A stretch of DNA of 64,000 nucleotides from Phycomyces nitens (Eukaryota; Mucoromycota; Mucoromycetes; Mucorales; Phycomycetaceae): positions 62,001-126,000 of the forward strand of contig JAHRBC010000003.1 of assembly GCA_022702545.1 (NCBI GenBank), in the 5' to 3' direction. The position numbers were made by a program, and so were the translations under genes. Shown piece by piece: positions 1-12,644 of this stretch (position 1 is its first letter; each line of letters begins with the position of its first letter). The notes under the pieces are model-generated. The model was given only the letters and a program-made list of their open reading frames with translations, searched no databases and was not told the origin of the DNA.

Positions 1-600
1 ATGTTGATATCGTGAGTAGATGGACTACTTGATAGATTCATGAGAATATCTCAGCATATTAGCTGTCAGTTGAGATTGTCTAAGAATTGTAAAGTTATTA
101 GTATTCTAGATATTCATATATACTATATTATCAGCGGTTTTCTTACCTGTGTGATTGTTTGTTCAGGCATGCGGATGAGATTCTTAATATATCTAATAGA
201 GAATAGAACATAGTTATATATGTATAAGTAAAGAGATATATATAATTTGTAATAATATAATAGCTTACCATGATGTTTGATTACAAGATTGAGTGACATG
301 CAAAGCCGTGATGACTGGAGGCATCAAGTCATTAGTAAAGAGAAGCTTTGAGCAAATATTATTTTATGTTATTAAACCATGTAAAATGACCAAAGAGAAG
401 AAGCTTGTTGATGATCTGTAAAGATAATGGCAAAATTATTAAGTAATTACATAAAATAATAAGAATAAAATAATTACCAGTATGTGTATAAGAGCAAGAG
501 GCAAAAGAGAAAGAACAAAAAATAATTTGAGTTCCAAGGTGGTTTACCCCTAAAAAAAGTGCGGTCTCTAAAATCAATAATCCCAAAAACATAATATAAT
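1..600 (-). other. Unit 3 of element 1, partial spliced transcription unit
   Basis: On the minus strand there is a run of plausible exons separated by short GT-AG introns: a donor GTAATTATTT near 478 with an acceptor TTTACAG near 419, a donor ATG/GTAAGC near 269, and CACAG/GTAAGA near 146. This sits between P2 and the missing left end, the position of unit 3 in the other elements. It does not contain the paired cassette exons seen in A, B, E, G and H, and no long conserved reading frame was found. The splice sites are by inspection only, so a coding role is not claimed. Confidence 0.4.
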
Positions 601-806
601 CGTCATTTTCATTTTACAGTTAGACGCTTTATTTAATCAATAAAAGACACTAATTAGTTTTAAGCAAGTCATTGTAAAATATGATTATATATTGTAGAAT
701 AAACATCAGTAACAGTTCATTATACTTCTTTACTTGTAAGAAACATTATAATATCATAAAGATAAAATATTAATAATTGTCATTTAAACATTTATTCATA
801 TAGAAA

Positions 807-2045
807 ATGAACAACTTTGACATCTCCAAAATCTCTACCAGTAGTCCTATCTATGCATCTATTATGCGTAGTGCTATGGCTAATGTCCAGAACAGTGAAC
901 TTACCACTGCATCTACTTCGGCCACTGTAACAGCAGAAGAGACATCCAATTACCAGGATGATAATGAAATCCGTAGCTTGCTAAACTCGGCAAATATCAA
1001 GATGGATTCTCTTGAAAATCAAAACAAGACAATTGCAAGTGAAGTGGGTGATTGCAAGACGTCAATTTCGCAGCTTGAGAAGGTCATTGATAGACTTGTC
1101 ACTGGCCAAATCAGCATCAAGGATATTTTGTCTGGTGGAAATACTCCTGCAAGAAAAATTGCAGTGGCCAGTTTGGTACCTCGGGTGAGGAACCCTATGT
1201 TGTTGGAAAGAGATATCCAAAGATCTCAGTAAGTCTTGACTAGACATAAAATCAATAAGAAGAGTATCTAAAACCAATTTATAGAAATTAATCAATGGCT
1301 ATATCAAGCACCCAAACTTCACCAGTGACAACCCTGTCAAGATAATGGAGAATGATGCCAAGCAAGGGTGGTCCTTGACTAGCTACTACAACAGTAGCTA
1401 TAACAATGCACTGGCCATAAGGCTGATCACCTACTTGGGAAGACAAGAGGCAGGAAAGGCGATCCCTTTGAATGATCTTGCCAAAATGGTAAAAAACCAT
1501 TTTGTCAACCAGGTGCGCCAGCGCCAGCGAACCCCAGAGGCTGCAGACAGAAAAAGACTTGCATGCAGAAGACGACAGCGAACTGTTACGGTAAGTTTAT
1601 ATTTTAATCAATATAAAACTGTTATTTTCTTACACACTTAATATACAGATTCTTCGTCGCCGAATCAAGGCATACAACAAGTACAGAGACCAGATTGACA
1701 GAGAGATGGGCAGAAAAAATTGCGACCATGCCCTCCAAAAGGAAACCATGTCTGAAGATGAGACTGATGGAGAAGATAAGGTAAAGGCCTTTCGCCCTAG
1801 CTGGAGAAGTGACGAGGTAATTATTTTAGCATAGTTTTTCATATTAAAATTCTATATCTTTTATTAATACACCTTATTATATTCAATAGCTCCAGACTTT
1901 TATAGATCTTGTTGATGATTTTGCTTCCCAGTCACTAAAGAAAAAGGGAAGCTCCATTTTGAAACGCGTCCGAGTAGTTCGTCAAAAGGATGTACCAAAG
2001 GATTTAGCAGTCCCATTGGCCGCGTGGACAATAAATAATGAATAA
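807..2045 (+). CDS. P2, transposon-associated protein of unknown function (element 1)
   Basis: Four-exon gene convergent with the transposase. Exon 1 starts at ATG 807 and encodes a Ser/Thr-rich N-terminus followed by a predicted coiled coil (heptad-like stretch about residues 50-100). Exon 2 (from 1285) carries the family motif L-I-x-G-Y and a basic block; exon 3 (about 1649-1815) has the acidic MSEDETDGED motif followed by RPSWRSDE; exon 4 (about 1890-2045) ends AAWTINNE. These motifs recur in every element of the window. The first donor is uncertain: GT at 1229 leaves the wrong phase, whereas GT at 1185 keeps phase 0, so exon 1 may be frameshifted or shorter. Function unknown; a TNPA-like DNA-binding accessory protein is the best guess. 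Confidence 0.7.
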
Positions 2046-2130
2046 ACTATCTATTTTATGTTTTATATTTTTTGGCTATCTTTTGCTGCAGATACTTTTG
2101 TGAGATAAGGATAGGTAAAGATATTTATTT

Positions 2131-5100
2131 TTAAGCATATATTTTTCTAAGAACAGGAGCAACAATCATCTTAACATTTCCTGTCTCAGTTGTATGCTCA
2201 CCAATGGCAACCGACAGCAAGATTCGGTGCACTGGCAAGATATTTTGATAATCCCCTCGGGCAAAGGCAAACTCATTCAACTCTATCCCTTCATCACTTC
2301 TTGTGTTCAGACCAGATGACCTATACCATTTGACATAAGCAAAGGTATGATTGTCAGGTTGAAGAGTCTGGGGATTCACAAGCGAGTTGACAAACAAATA
2401 CTGAATCTGACCAGTAAAGGCACTTATACCACGGTCATTGTTCTCTTGGAAGATTGCCTGTATATATGACCCGCGGCGAACTGCACCATTGCTCCCTTTG
2501 TATATCTGGCCAAGCAAGTTGATCGATGGGAACTTCTGGATCATATTGTTGACAAAGACATTGCCGAACGAAGCTTGCTGGTAACTGCAAAGAGAATCAT
2601 CGTCATAGGAGTCTCTGTAGAACTCAAGAAGATGCTCATACTCTTCTTCTACCATTCGTTCATATTGCCCTAGGGAAAGTGGGAAGGCCGACGAAGGAAG
2701 AGGTTCATTGCCTTTGATGTTGACAGTACTGAACTGCGCGGAATCAAGAAAGACTTTTAGGTCAAACCTAGGAGAAGCAACTTGGAAATATGGGGTGGTG
2801 GTGACAGTGGTGGTTGCAGTGGACACATGGACAATTGGAGCAGGAGGAGGAGTAAACTCGACGAGTTCAGAAAGCAATGCAATATACGATGCATTTCCAA
2901 TTACGGCCATCATTCTACAAGCAATATCAACCTTGCAAGAGTCCTCAAGATATTTTCGCATGAACGTGGCCTCAAAGCCGTCTCTCTTGTTCGTCGTGTA
3001 GTTCTTCAGTACACCATTGTACCTCTCGAAGCTGAAAAGCCAATAGCCGTATACTGGCCCAAAGTTGACGATCGTCTCATGAAGATGCAGATGTAGATGC
3101 ATGTTAGGTGAGATAAAATCTGCACCATACAAGTTCTGACATCCTTGTCCAAACAACTCCAAACAGAAATGGGCTTCGGCTAACTCGTCTTCTGATATGC
3201 TGGGCTTGGACAAGTATCGGCAGGCGTTGACGAAGCACATCCAATTGTCAAGATTGTCCCTTGGCAACCGGTCTTTCAAGAGGACAGGCGAGTATACCAG
3301 GCACCAGGACTTCCATTCGTCGGCCTTCATGAACGGGAAGTCCTTGCCAATCTTCTTCTTGAGGGTGCTCATATCTGGGGGAAGGACCATATTGTCAGCC
3401 TCTTGTTGCATATCGGCCAAGTCTCTGTTGGTGATCAGACCAGCTGATCTCCACTTCTCCATCACTCGCTTCGAGGTTCCCAAGAAGAGGTTATGCATCG
3501 GGTCAATGATGGTGCACTCGACTACATTAAAGTACTCAAGATTGTGGAGTTCCGACCAGCGGACTCCATTCTCCTTTTCCATCCTCTTTTGGTCTGCCTC
3601 ACTCGATGCACGCTTCCAGGCCAGGGCATCACGACGATTATCTGCTTCGGTTCGAGGCACCCACTCGGAAAAGACAAAACCAGAATAATCAACACCGCCA
3701 TTCCCTGGGAGATGGGAGAACTGGCGATTGCACTTGTGGCAGGCATTGGTGCTCATGTGGGACGTGAATCCGCATGTCTTGCGAGCAGCAGGAATGTCGC
3801 AGGCAACAAGGAAAAGAGCAGCACGGACAAGAGCACCAGAAGGACAGCGCACAGTAGGGATCACCACACCCACATACAAGGATTGGAGCTCGGCAACAAG
3901 AGGACGGAGGTAGTGATTGATCTCACTGGTCTTGGCTTCTTTTGGGCCAGGCATGAGGCCAACAAGAATGGTGTTCTCCTTCTTGTATCGTTCGTCTCGT
4001 GGCAAGTTGTTTATGGACATGTAGATTGCCCCACAAGAGTAAGTAACCCCATCAAAAGGTTGAAACCAATCGATGTTTAGAGTCAACATGATTGATCGTT
4101 CATGAGCCACGAATTGCTGACCATTGCTGTCTTCCAGATTGCTCCACTTGGCACCATCATAGACATCAAACATCATGCCTGCAACTTGCTGTCTATGTCT
4201 CCAGTGATTGATACTGCTTTCGAATCCAGGGCGACAGAAGAGAACGGACAAGGCAGAAATCAAGGAGTTGTACATATACACCTTCTTTGGCAGTGCTACG
4301 TTTCTCGAAGGCTTGAAGAGATCGGCGCCACATATACCGCCAGAAAGTCTTCTGAAGTTGCAGCACTGGGGAACACCGTCAAACTCCATGTATGTCTTGT
4401 GGCACTCGCCACACACCACGTAGCGCTGGACACCTTTGCAGACTTGGTTGAATCCTGTCATGGAGGAAAGACCACTCAAACTCAATGGCAGACGGAATGA
4501 TTCGCCAAAGTGCGCCAAAACCTCATTGAGGAACTTGATCAAAATTGCTCCTCCAGAGTTTACAACATATTTTGATATGAAAAAGGTGGCAAAGGCAGCA
4601 ATGAAAGCATGGGTGTTATCCGCTGGCATGTTGGAGGATGAGAATTGTTCTATTTGGGTTTTGTATATTAATATATGATATCTATGTTTTTCTTGTACTT
4701 TTACTAACCTTCAAATTCTTCAGCTTCATATTCAGAGCCTTCCATTGTATCAAGCTCAATGATATCCTCATCTTCATTTTCAGCTATAAACAAAAATTGG
4801 TAACAGACACAGGTAAGTTTTCCATTGTTTTTTTTGGAGCAAAAAGTAAATATTCAAGTGGCTGCAATTTATTATGCAATTTGAATAAAATTTTATACTT
4901 ACATTCAACATGAGCATCAACATCATGGACCTCGGCATCAATCTCCATGTTATTGTCATTCTCCATCTGAATTGCTTCAGCTGACAATGCTATATTTTTT
5001 AAAATGTTTAATTACACTTTGAAATGCGAACAAATTATATATATATTACTTACAAGAAGCTGTCTGCATAAAATGTCTGACAAGATCGTTATCAGCATGT

Positions 5101-5198
5101 CTTCGTGCTGTTTGGGCAGATACTGCTACAAATCCTTAGACATCGAGAGAGCAGACTGAGCACTGGCATTGAACTTCGTTATTGAAAGTGTTGTACAT
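2131..5198 (-). pseudogene. Tnp2-type (CACTA/EnSpm, Plavaka-like) transposase, element 1, nonsense in exon 1
   Basis: Four-exon DDE transposase gene. Exon 1 (start 5198) encodes the small zinc-type motif CQCSVC...H found in all copies; exons 2 and 3 are acidic linkers (about 4992-4905 and 4792-4711); exon 4 holds the 832-residue core to the stop at 2131. Core hallmarks are NIDWFQPFDGVTYSCGAIY, the second acidic motif ACDIPAARK, DPMHNLFLG and the FGPVYGYW...FERYNG motif, which match the Asp, Asp and Glu regions of Transposase_21 proteins. Exon 1 has an in-frame TAA at 5138-5136 where relatives have Gln or another sense codon before G-F/Y, consistent with CAA to TAA. The core itself is open, so loss may be recent. 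Confidence 0.88.
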
Positions 5199-5781
5199 AT
5201 TGTTTAAAGAGGTTATAGGATTGATATAAAGAAAAGTGGTTCAGGAACATAGTTTATTTTGCTTGTTTTATAGTTCAGGAACCATTTACATTACGTACAT
5301 GCCGTTATTATAAATATTAACAAATTCACTTAATGATTGTATTTGGAAATTGACATTATTTCATTTTAAATATATGACTATATACCAAGTAGTTGTTTTG
5401 TATATACATCTTTTAATAATATGATATCATGTCTATTTCTCCAACTCTTCATTAACCAAAGTACATCGTCATTAAAATATACTTTAACTAAATATATATT
5501 TCAAGTAGTCTCAGCTGCGCACTCTTGCCCATATTTGATAATTTATTTTCAACATCCCCAAGAATATTAATTTCGCGACCTTCAAAAGACAGAGAAAATA
5601 TCGTAGTTGAATAATCAACAAAAATAAAGACATATTCTAATGTCCATCCAATAGAACTACCAAATATTCTTAACGCTGTCTAAAGTGAGCAATCAAGAAA
5701 AGGGCTAATTCAAGACCTATACTCCCCTCGTTTCAATTGATGTATTCAGAGTTGAAATCGGGTATTTTTTGCAGTGATACC

Positions 5782-6066
5782 GATTAACAAGCACAATATA
5801 TACTGGTATGCTATCCAAAACAATATGCTTGGTTTATTTGATCGCTTCATTCTCTGACCACAATATCTTTATAGCAATTGATGAAGACCAAAGGCCTTCC
5901 AAGTCATGACAGTGATTCACAACAAGATGCTCGGCACGCTGATTAACAAGCACAATATATACTGGTATGCTACCCAAAACAATATATTCGGTTTATTTGA
6001 TTGCTTCATTCTCTGACCACAATATTTTTATAGCAATCGATGAAGACCAAAGGCCATCCAAGTCAT
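5782..6066. repeat. 126-bp tandem duplication between element 1 and G1
   Basis: The segment 5782-5907 recurs at 5941-6066 with a handful of substitutions, starting GATTAACAAGCACAATATAT in both. The 33-bp spacer 5908-5940 is unique. The repeat lies in the small host (or older element) interval between the right end of element 1 and the left end of G1; no gene is visible in it. Confidence 0.85.
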
Positions 6067-6529
6067 AACAACATCACTGGGAAAACCATTTGATATACAC
6101 TGGTATATAGGTAGGTATATTCCTGGACAAAGGTAAGGTATATACTGGAGTTTATGTGAACAAATGCCTAGTGCACAAGGTACCTTTGGTGCCTGAGCAT
6201 TTTCGCGCTAAACACTGGTGTTTAGTCCACTAGGGGTGATGCTAGTAAGGGGAGTTAGTATTCTTAATATGTCAACTTGAAGTGAATACCAGAATTACCT
6301 ATGCAAATCTCAGTTTTAATTTTATTATATTCAATAAGTCTATTAAAAATAGAATGGCGAGGTTCCTTTGCCTACACCCTTGAGAAGTCACATAACTGTA
6401 GTATAAGGTACTTTGCCTACAGTAGATAGCCCATTATTTATTGATTTTGGTATCCTCTTTATTACTCTCGACCAGTGATATACTCTCAATTATTTTATAT
6501 CCCGTACTTATTAGGTTGTTTATGGTTTA

Positions 6530-7640
6530 TATTTGTGTTTATTGGAAAGAATAGAATGGTTCTATACACGAGTTCTAATACTATTACGGTCTATCCTTGC
6601 CGCTTCTACCAGCCTACTTGATACTACTTGGATCGGGTGCTTCTCTACTGAACAATACCTGAAAATAGGGTCTGGCGGCAATTTAGGTGGTTGCGGTAGT
6701 GTTCTGATATAATAAAAGTTATATTAGCGATATATATTCAAGAGTGCGGGTGCTATTCAAGATGCGAGGGATATTATACTTACATTGCAAAGATTGGATA
6801 AGAATGGACAAAGAGGGGCTGAGTTGTGTGACATGGCATCTTGTATGATTGGATTGACTAGAGATGGGATAAAATAAATTAATATGGGTGAATTGAGTGA
6901 TAGAAAAATTTATTTACATACCAAAAACAGAGTTGGTGATTATAGTAGAGGGATGGTATATGGCGGCCAATAATAGTGTCTTGTTAAGAGTATAAAAAAT
7001 TATTAGTAAATAGCCAGAATAATATTATGGAAAAGAATAAAGGCCAAGAAACGGCATTACCATTATGATAACCAGTCGTAGATGATGAGAGAGGCAGATG
7101 GGGTGGACAGTGATGGTGATAGCCTAAATTAGAATAAGCAACGTTAGAAAAGAAAATTATTTTTTTTTGACACAAAAAAGTTTTTTTTTACCTGGGCACT
7201 GATGATGGTGCTATATAATAGGCCATGCGGGTGGAATAGGGCTATAAGATAAAAAGAGCAAACGGAAATAATATTATAGAAAAGTATAAAGAACAAGAAA
7301 CGGCATTACCATCATGATAGCAGCCGTAGATTATGGAAGAGGCAGATGGGGTGAATGGCAGGGGTGGTCTATTGCAGAGTAAACAAAGTCAGATAAGGAA
7401 AATTTTGATTTGAAAAGACTTTTTACCATGGTCCCGATGACAGTATAATATAATGAGATGTGTGAGTCAAAGAGGTCTATAAGATTGATAGAAAGAGAGA
7501 GAGTCAGAATAAATTATAAGATTACAGAGAGTTTAACTGATGATTGTTAACCTGGATGGGCAATGTGGAAAGGATGCATCGGAATCAGCCTGTGTTTATG
7601 GGAGTGTAAAGAGAAAAGTAAATTGGCGCGGATATAGGGA
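6530..7640 (-). other. Unit 3 of G1, spliced transcription unit with two cassette-exon pairs
   Basis: Mirror image of the G2 unit described at 59341-60375. The exon order on the minus strand is leader (ATG near 7575), alpha1, beta1, alpha2, beta2, gamma, delta and epsilon, with epsilon at 6703-6614 and a polyadenylation signal AATAAA at about 6543-6538. In epsilon the codon that is CAA in elements A, B and E is TAA (6685-6683), so the terminal reading frame is closed here, as in G2. Splice sites are conserved GT-AG. Coding status is an inference from the open copies. Confidence 0.6.
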
Positions 7641-8308
7641 AAAAGAGAGATTAATTACAAGGGCCCACATCGAATTTGAAATAGAGACAGAATAGGTGTA
7701 ATGGATGGAATCCAAAATATATCCTGAGCGATTAATATGCTTTGCTAGGTTTCAGTCTGCTGTTTATTATTTTCTTGGGCTTACAATAAAGGCGCAGAAT
7801 CAATGTGAAAAAAAAAGCTGTGTAATCAACACTATCAAGAATCGTTTGGTTCAAAGAATAAGGTTTTCGGGATAGATGGATAATGTTTATTGTTAAAGAG
7901 CCTGTATAATTTAAACAGAATAAAATATATAGACAAATAGATTTAAAGCTAAATGAATAGTAATATTAATTGTGTTATAGAATAAACCCAAAGTATATAT
8001 ATATAAAAACCGATTTTACAAAGTCTTTTTCTTTATCCAAAGAGACCAACTCACTAGTTAATTAATAAAGGACAATTTTGATTGCCGATATCAACTCTGA
8101 TAGTCTACAAGAAGTCTTTTTGGATACAGCCATGTATATGGCTATTAATATATAATATGCTTTTCATATAATTGACTTGTTCTTTCTCACTCTTTTGTGT
8201 TCTCATCATCTTATTATCTTTTTAGTTACAAGTAAAGAATATCATTTATATTAAATCCAGACACAGTATAATATAATTGACACTGACTATTTTAATATTC
8301 TTTAGACA

Positions 8309-9437
8309 ATGGCAAACAGACGCGCACTCGCTCCTCAGCCCAATGCAGAGAATCCTCGGATGATGGAGGAGATAATTGCTATGAAGCAAACTGTCTTGAC
8401 AATAAGCAACGACGTAGGCTTTCTCAAACAAGCATATACCACCATGAACGGCCAAAGTGGTACCAATGTTGGAGGCAACACCAACACTGGTCAGCCTTCA
8501 AATGCTGGGCCAGTGGTTCCTGTTGCTGTGGCCCCAGTTGTCAGCACTACTGGCAATGTTCTTCCTGAGCCAAAACCAAAGGACCTCACGGAAGTGATTG
8601 TAAGTAACAGAGTAATAATAATTCACTAATTTAATGCTATAAAATAGAGACTTATTCATGGCTACATGTGGACGCCAAGGTTCAGGTCGAATGACCAGGC
8701 CGAAATTGAGGCCAACAACAGGAAGCCCAGGTGGAACACCAAGGTCTTCTTCAACGACAGTCCAAATAAAGAGTTGGTGGACAACCTAATGGCCTTCCTG
8801 GTGCAAAGGTCTCGGGACCCCAGGTTGCGAAACAGTGACATCCGTGAAAAGGTTCACAACCACTTCCGCAGTCGGTGTCACCTGGAGTCCCAGACTTCTA
8901 GCAAGAGGGATGCCGCAAAGGCAAAGACACGGCGCTCTTCTCGTGAGGGTGATGTAAGTTGTGTTTTATATTCTAATCAGAGCTTAGTTTTAAGAGTAAT
9001 ATTAATACCAATTGATCTATAGCACCTCAAACGCCGTGGCCTTACCTATGCCAAGAACAAGGCTGCCATTGATGCTGCAATGGGTAGGGATTGCTCCAAT
9101 CTCATTCAGAAAGGAGCAATGTCTGATGGCGAGTCTGGTGATGAGACACCTGGGACTCCAGGTGTGCGCATCGTTCACGTCAAGCGCCCAAGTTGGCGAA
9201 GCAACGAGGTAAATTGTTTTCCAGCCAAGTTTATTGTTTTTGAAATATAATAAATAGAAACTAATTGTCCTTTTAGTTCAACCATTTCCTCGAAATGGTT
9301 GACTTGTATGCCCGTGTCGACTTGGGCAACAATTCTTGACAGCTGATGGAAAGACGCTTCCACAGTGTCGTGACCAAACCAGTCCCTGACAGCATGCTCC
9401 CCCACCACCACAGTGGACCGTCAGAGATGACGAATAA
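8309..9437 (+). pseudogene. P2 of G1, broken near the 3' end
   Basis: Four exons with short phase-0 introns: MANRRALAPQ start at 8309, a coiled-coil-like region, then IRPxF-type exon 2 (from 8648) with the SPNKELVDNL motif and a basic KAKTRRSSREGD end, exon 3 (9023-9208) with MSDGESGDE and KRPSWRSNE, and exon 4 from 9276. In exon 4 codon 9337-9339 is TGA where the otherwise near-identical G2 copy has CGA, and a C-run after 9395 is one base shorter than in G2, so the proper C-terminus is out of frame. With the G2 sequence the end is PPQWTVRDDE. Function unknown. Confidence 0.8.
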
Positions 9438-9561
9438 AAAATTAAACAATTAAAAAATTAAAAAAAATCTCTTCTTAAGCTGATTGTTACAGTTTGTCTT
9501 AATAACATACTTAGAAGGTAAAATTGTTTGCCTTGGAGGAAAGATGTTTTTATTTATTTAT

Positions 9562-12500
9562 TTAAGCATATTGCTTTTTTGGCAGAGGAATGACTAGTGT
9601 TGTCGTCTCATTGTTCTTTGTATATTTGGCAGTGGCCACCTCAAGCAAGATGCGATGAACAGGCAGGATGCACTGATAGTCATCATCTGAAAATTCAGGC
9701 AGGCAAATGTCCACACCATCATCTTCTCGTGATCTATCTGAAGACAGAGGAAGCCATCGGACAAATGCAAAAACATGCTCGGTGTGCTGGATTCCATGAC
9801 TTGAGCAGATTGTCTGGTTGGTTGGTGGCATGAAGGAATGAGTAAACATATACTGGATTTGGCCAGTATACGCATTTGCATGGTCGCCGTATCTGCCAAG
9901 GAACAGTGCCTGGACAAAAGACCCACGACTGACAGAACTATTCTTGCCAACGTATGTTTGGCCTAGAATATCAATTGATTTCAGTTTGCCAATCTGATTA
10001 TCAACGAAAAACGGCGAGAGGGAGGCGTGACGATAGTCCACTAGGTCTGGAATGTCATACTGCTTCTTGTAATACTCCAACAAAAAAGGATAGTGGACAT
10101 CACTTATTGAGGAAGGCTTACTGGTCAAGAGAGGAAATGCAGACGGAGGGAGCGGTTCATTGCCTTTGACAAGAATTGTTGCATCGTTGGAGAGTCGAAG
10201 AAAGTCTTGCAAGTCAAATGTGCAGTAGGTTGTAGAGGGAGAGGAGAGGATGGTGGGTGTGGTGGACGTGAGTTTCTGGAGAACAGGAGAAAAGAGGACT
10301 TGGCTCGAATTGGGAAAAACGGCATTGACATAGTCACTCTTGTATGCATCTTCCAGGAAGTTTCGCATATAGGTCATCTCAAACCCATCTCTTCTGTTCG
10401 TGTTAATATTCTTTAACAAGCCATTGAATCTCTCAAACCCAAAGAGCCAATAACCGTACACGGGTCCAAAATCACGAACGGTGTCGCGAAGATGGAGGTG
10501 CAGGTGCATATTGCAGGTGAGGATTGTAGCAGGGTAAAGCGTTTCGCACGATTGACAGAATTGCTGGAGATGGAGGTGAGCTGACTCGACATCATCATAC
10601 GTTATTGTTGGCTTGACCAGAATACGACATGCGTCCACAAAATCGATCCAGTTGGCAAAGTTTGCTGGTGGAAGAACGTACTTCAGCAAAACCGGAGAGT
10701 ACACCAATACCCACGACTTCCATTCGTCAGCTTTCATCCTGGGGAACCCCTTGCCAATCTTCGTCTTCAGCATGCTGTAGCCAACAGGCAGTACCATGGT
10801 CTCGGCTATCTTCTGCATCTCGCGAAGATCCCTGTCTACGATCAGACCACTGGCAGTCCACTTTTCCACCATTCTTTTTGCCGTGCCCAGAAAGAGATTG
10901 TGCATGGGATCGATGATCGTTCCACGTACTAGATCAAAGTATCCAAGACGATGCAGCTGCGACCATCGAACACCATTTTCGACCTCCAGCTGATGTCTTT
11001 CTGAGGATGTACTTGCACTTTTCCACACCTCAGCATGCACCCGGTTTTCAGCACCACTCGCAAGCCTCCACTCAGCAAACTCGAAACCGCGGAAATCTAC
11101 ACTGGTCGTGCCTTCCAGACGAGAGAACTGATGATTGCATTTGTAGCATGCGCATGTGCTGTTGTGGGCGGTGAATCCACTGGTCTTTCTTGCTGCTGGG
11201 ATGTCACACGCCACCATCATTAGTGCAGCACGGACACTGGCACCAGTTGGCCTCTCAAATGTTGGAATATTCATTCCAACATAGAGCTCGTTCAACTCAT
11301 CTACCAACGGCTCCAGGTAGTGGTTGATCTCCTCTGACTTTGGCTCTTTTGGTCCAGGCATAAGACCAACGAGGATGGTGTTTTCTGGCTTGAATCGCTC
11401 CTCCCGAGGTAGATTATTGATGACCAAATAAATGGCACCACAAGAGTACACCACACCATCGAAAGGTTGGAACCAGTCGATGTTGAGAGCCAACATGAGG
11501 GAGCGCGGATCTGCTGTAAACTGGGCGCCGTTGATGTCCTTGACGTCCTTCCACATGGCGCCATCATAGACATCGCACATTGTCTGTGGAATCTTGAGAT
11601 CTGAGTTCCAGTGTCTGATTCTGGCCTCAAAGCCAGGGCGAAGAAAGAGTGTCTTCATAGCATGCTTGACGGATTGATAGACAAACACCCTTTTTGGGGC
11701 CAAGGCACCAACAGACGACTCCTTCACCAACTTACACCCGCAGACAGAGTTGGATCCAAGCTTCTGGAACACACAGGTGGGAGGAACTGTCATGCATTCA
11801 TCGTAGATTTGATGGCAATCTTGGCATGCTACAAATCTGTGGATTCCCTTGGATATCTCGGAAAATCCAGTCATTCTTTGGAGCCCAAGAAGACTTGTTG
11901 GAAGCTGGAAATCCTGCTCGTAAATCTTCAAGAGCTCATTGATGAACTCGATCAAGACAATGGAACCCTTGTTGACCACGTAGCGGGATGTAAAAAGGAC
12001 CGTGAAGATGGCGATAAACTTGTGAACTGGGTTCTCAGGCATACCAGGGGCTTCAAAAGGGGCTATTGTAAAAAAAGAGAAAATATTAATACTCAATTTT
12101 TCAGGCTTTTTCTTTTATTCAATGATTATGTACAAACCTTCGGCATCCAACTCCTCAAGCTCAAGCTCAACAACATCTTCATCATCACTGGCGCCATCGT
12201 CATTCTCAACCGAGATCTCATTGTCATCATCGCGATTCTCAATGGAGACATCGTTGGCAGGCATGGACTCAATTTCCAAAACAGGAACATTTGTTTGGCC
12301 GCCCTCTTCTACGGGACCAGGTTGGTAAGTCATGACAGCTACAAATATAGAATATAATAGTGTGTTAGACACCATTGACATTTAAATAAATATATTTCTT
12401 ACACTCAGAATCAACTTCCATCATTTCTCTTTGAGAGTCTTTATTTATAATATAATATTAATATACAAGTATACTCTGTTGTTTTAAATAAAATACCCCT

Positions 12501-12644
12501 TGAAGATGTGAATACTGCATCTACTCTGGCTCTTTTGTTATGATGTTGGACAGTTCTTCTTGTCACATAGGTGAATCCTTCTTCATTATCACCGCATACA
12601 GTGCAATAGCACTTGGTGTTGTAAATACTGTTGGAAGAAGACAT
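9562..12644 (-). CDS. Tnp2-type (CACTA/EnSpm, Plavaka-like) transposase, G1
   Basis: Four exons matching the G2 model (148, 36, about 201 and about 2500 nt). Exon 1 starts at 12644 and encodes CYCTVC plus a downstream RRTVQHHNKRAR segment, a likely zinc-binding and nuclear-targeting module. Exon 3 is strongly acidic (about 12322-12140). The core exon ends KKQYA at 9562 and carries NIDWFQPFDG, ACDIPAARK, DPMHNLFLG and GPVYGYWLFGFERFNG, the expected catalytic Asp/Asp/Glu regions. No stop or frameshift seen in the core. It would cut at the CACTG termini; its 3' end faces P2 with about 125 bp between stops. Confidence 0.9.

Larger units (their letters stand above)
1..5776. mobile_element. Element 1: CACTG-type DNA transposon, left end outside window
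   Basis: A CACTA/EnSpm-like DNA transposon identified by its convergent P2 gene (plus) and Tnp2-type transposase gene (minus). The right terminus is read as ...TTTTTTGCAGTG ending at 5776, i.e. CACTGCAAAAAA on the other strand, the same ending seen in elements C, D, H and X. No matching CACTG start occurs in the first 800 bases, so the left end lies upstream; flank ATA follows the right end but cannot be matched to a target duplication. Sequence 5199-5776 is the right subterminal region, in which I see no gene. The transposase carries a nonsense codon, so this copy is probably non-autonomous. Confidence 0.85.

Noticed and set aside
3197..4500. Several 100-195 aa plus-strand frames opposite the element 1 transposase (and equivalents in the other elements)
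   Set aside because: Mirror frames of the conserved transposase exon; they recur only because the sense strand is conserved.
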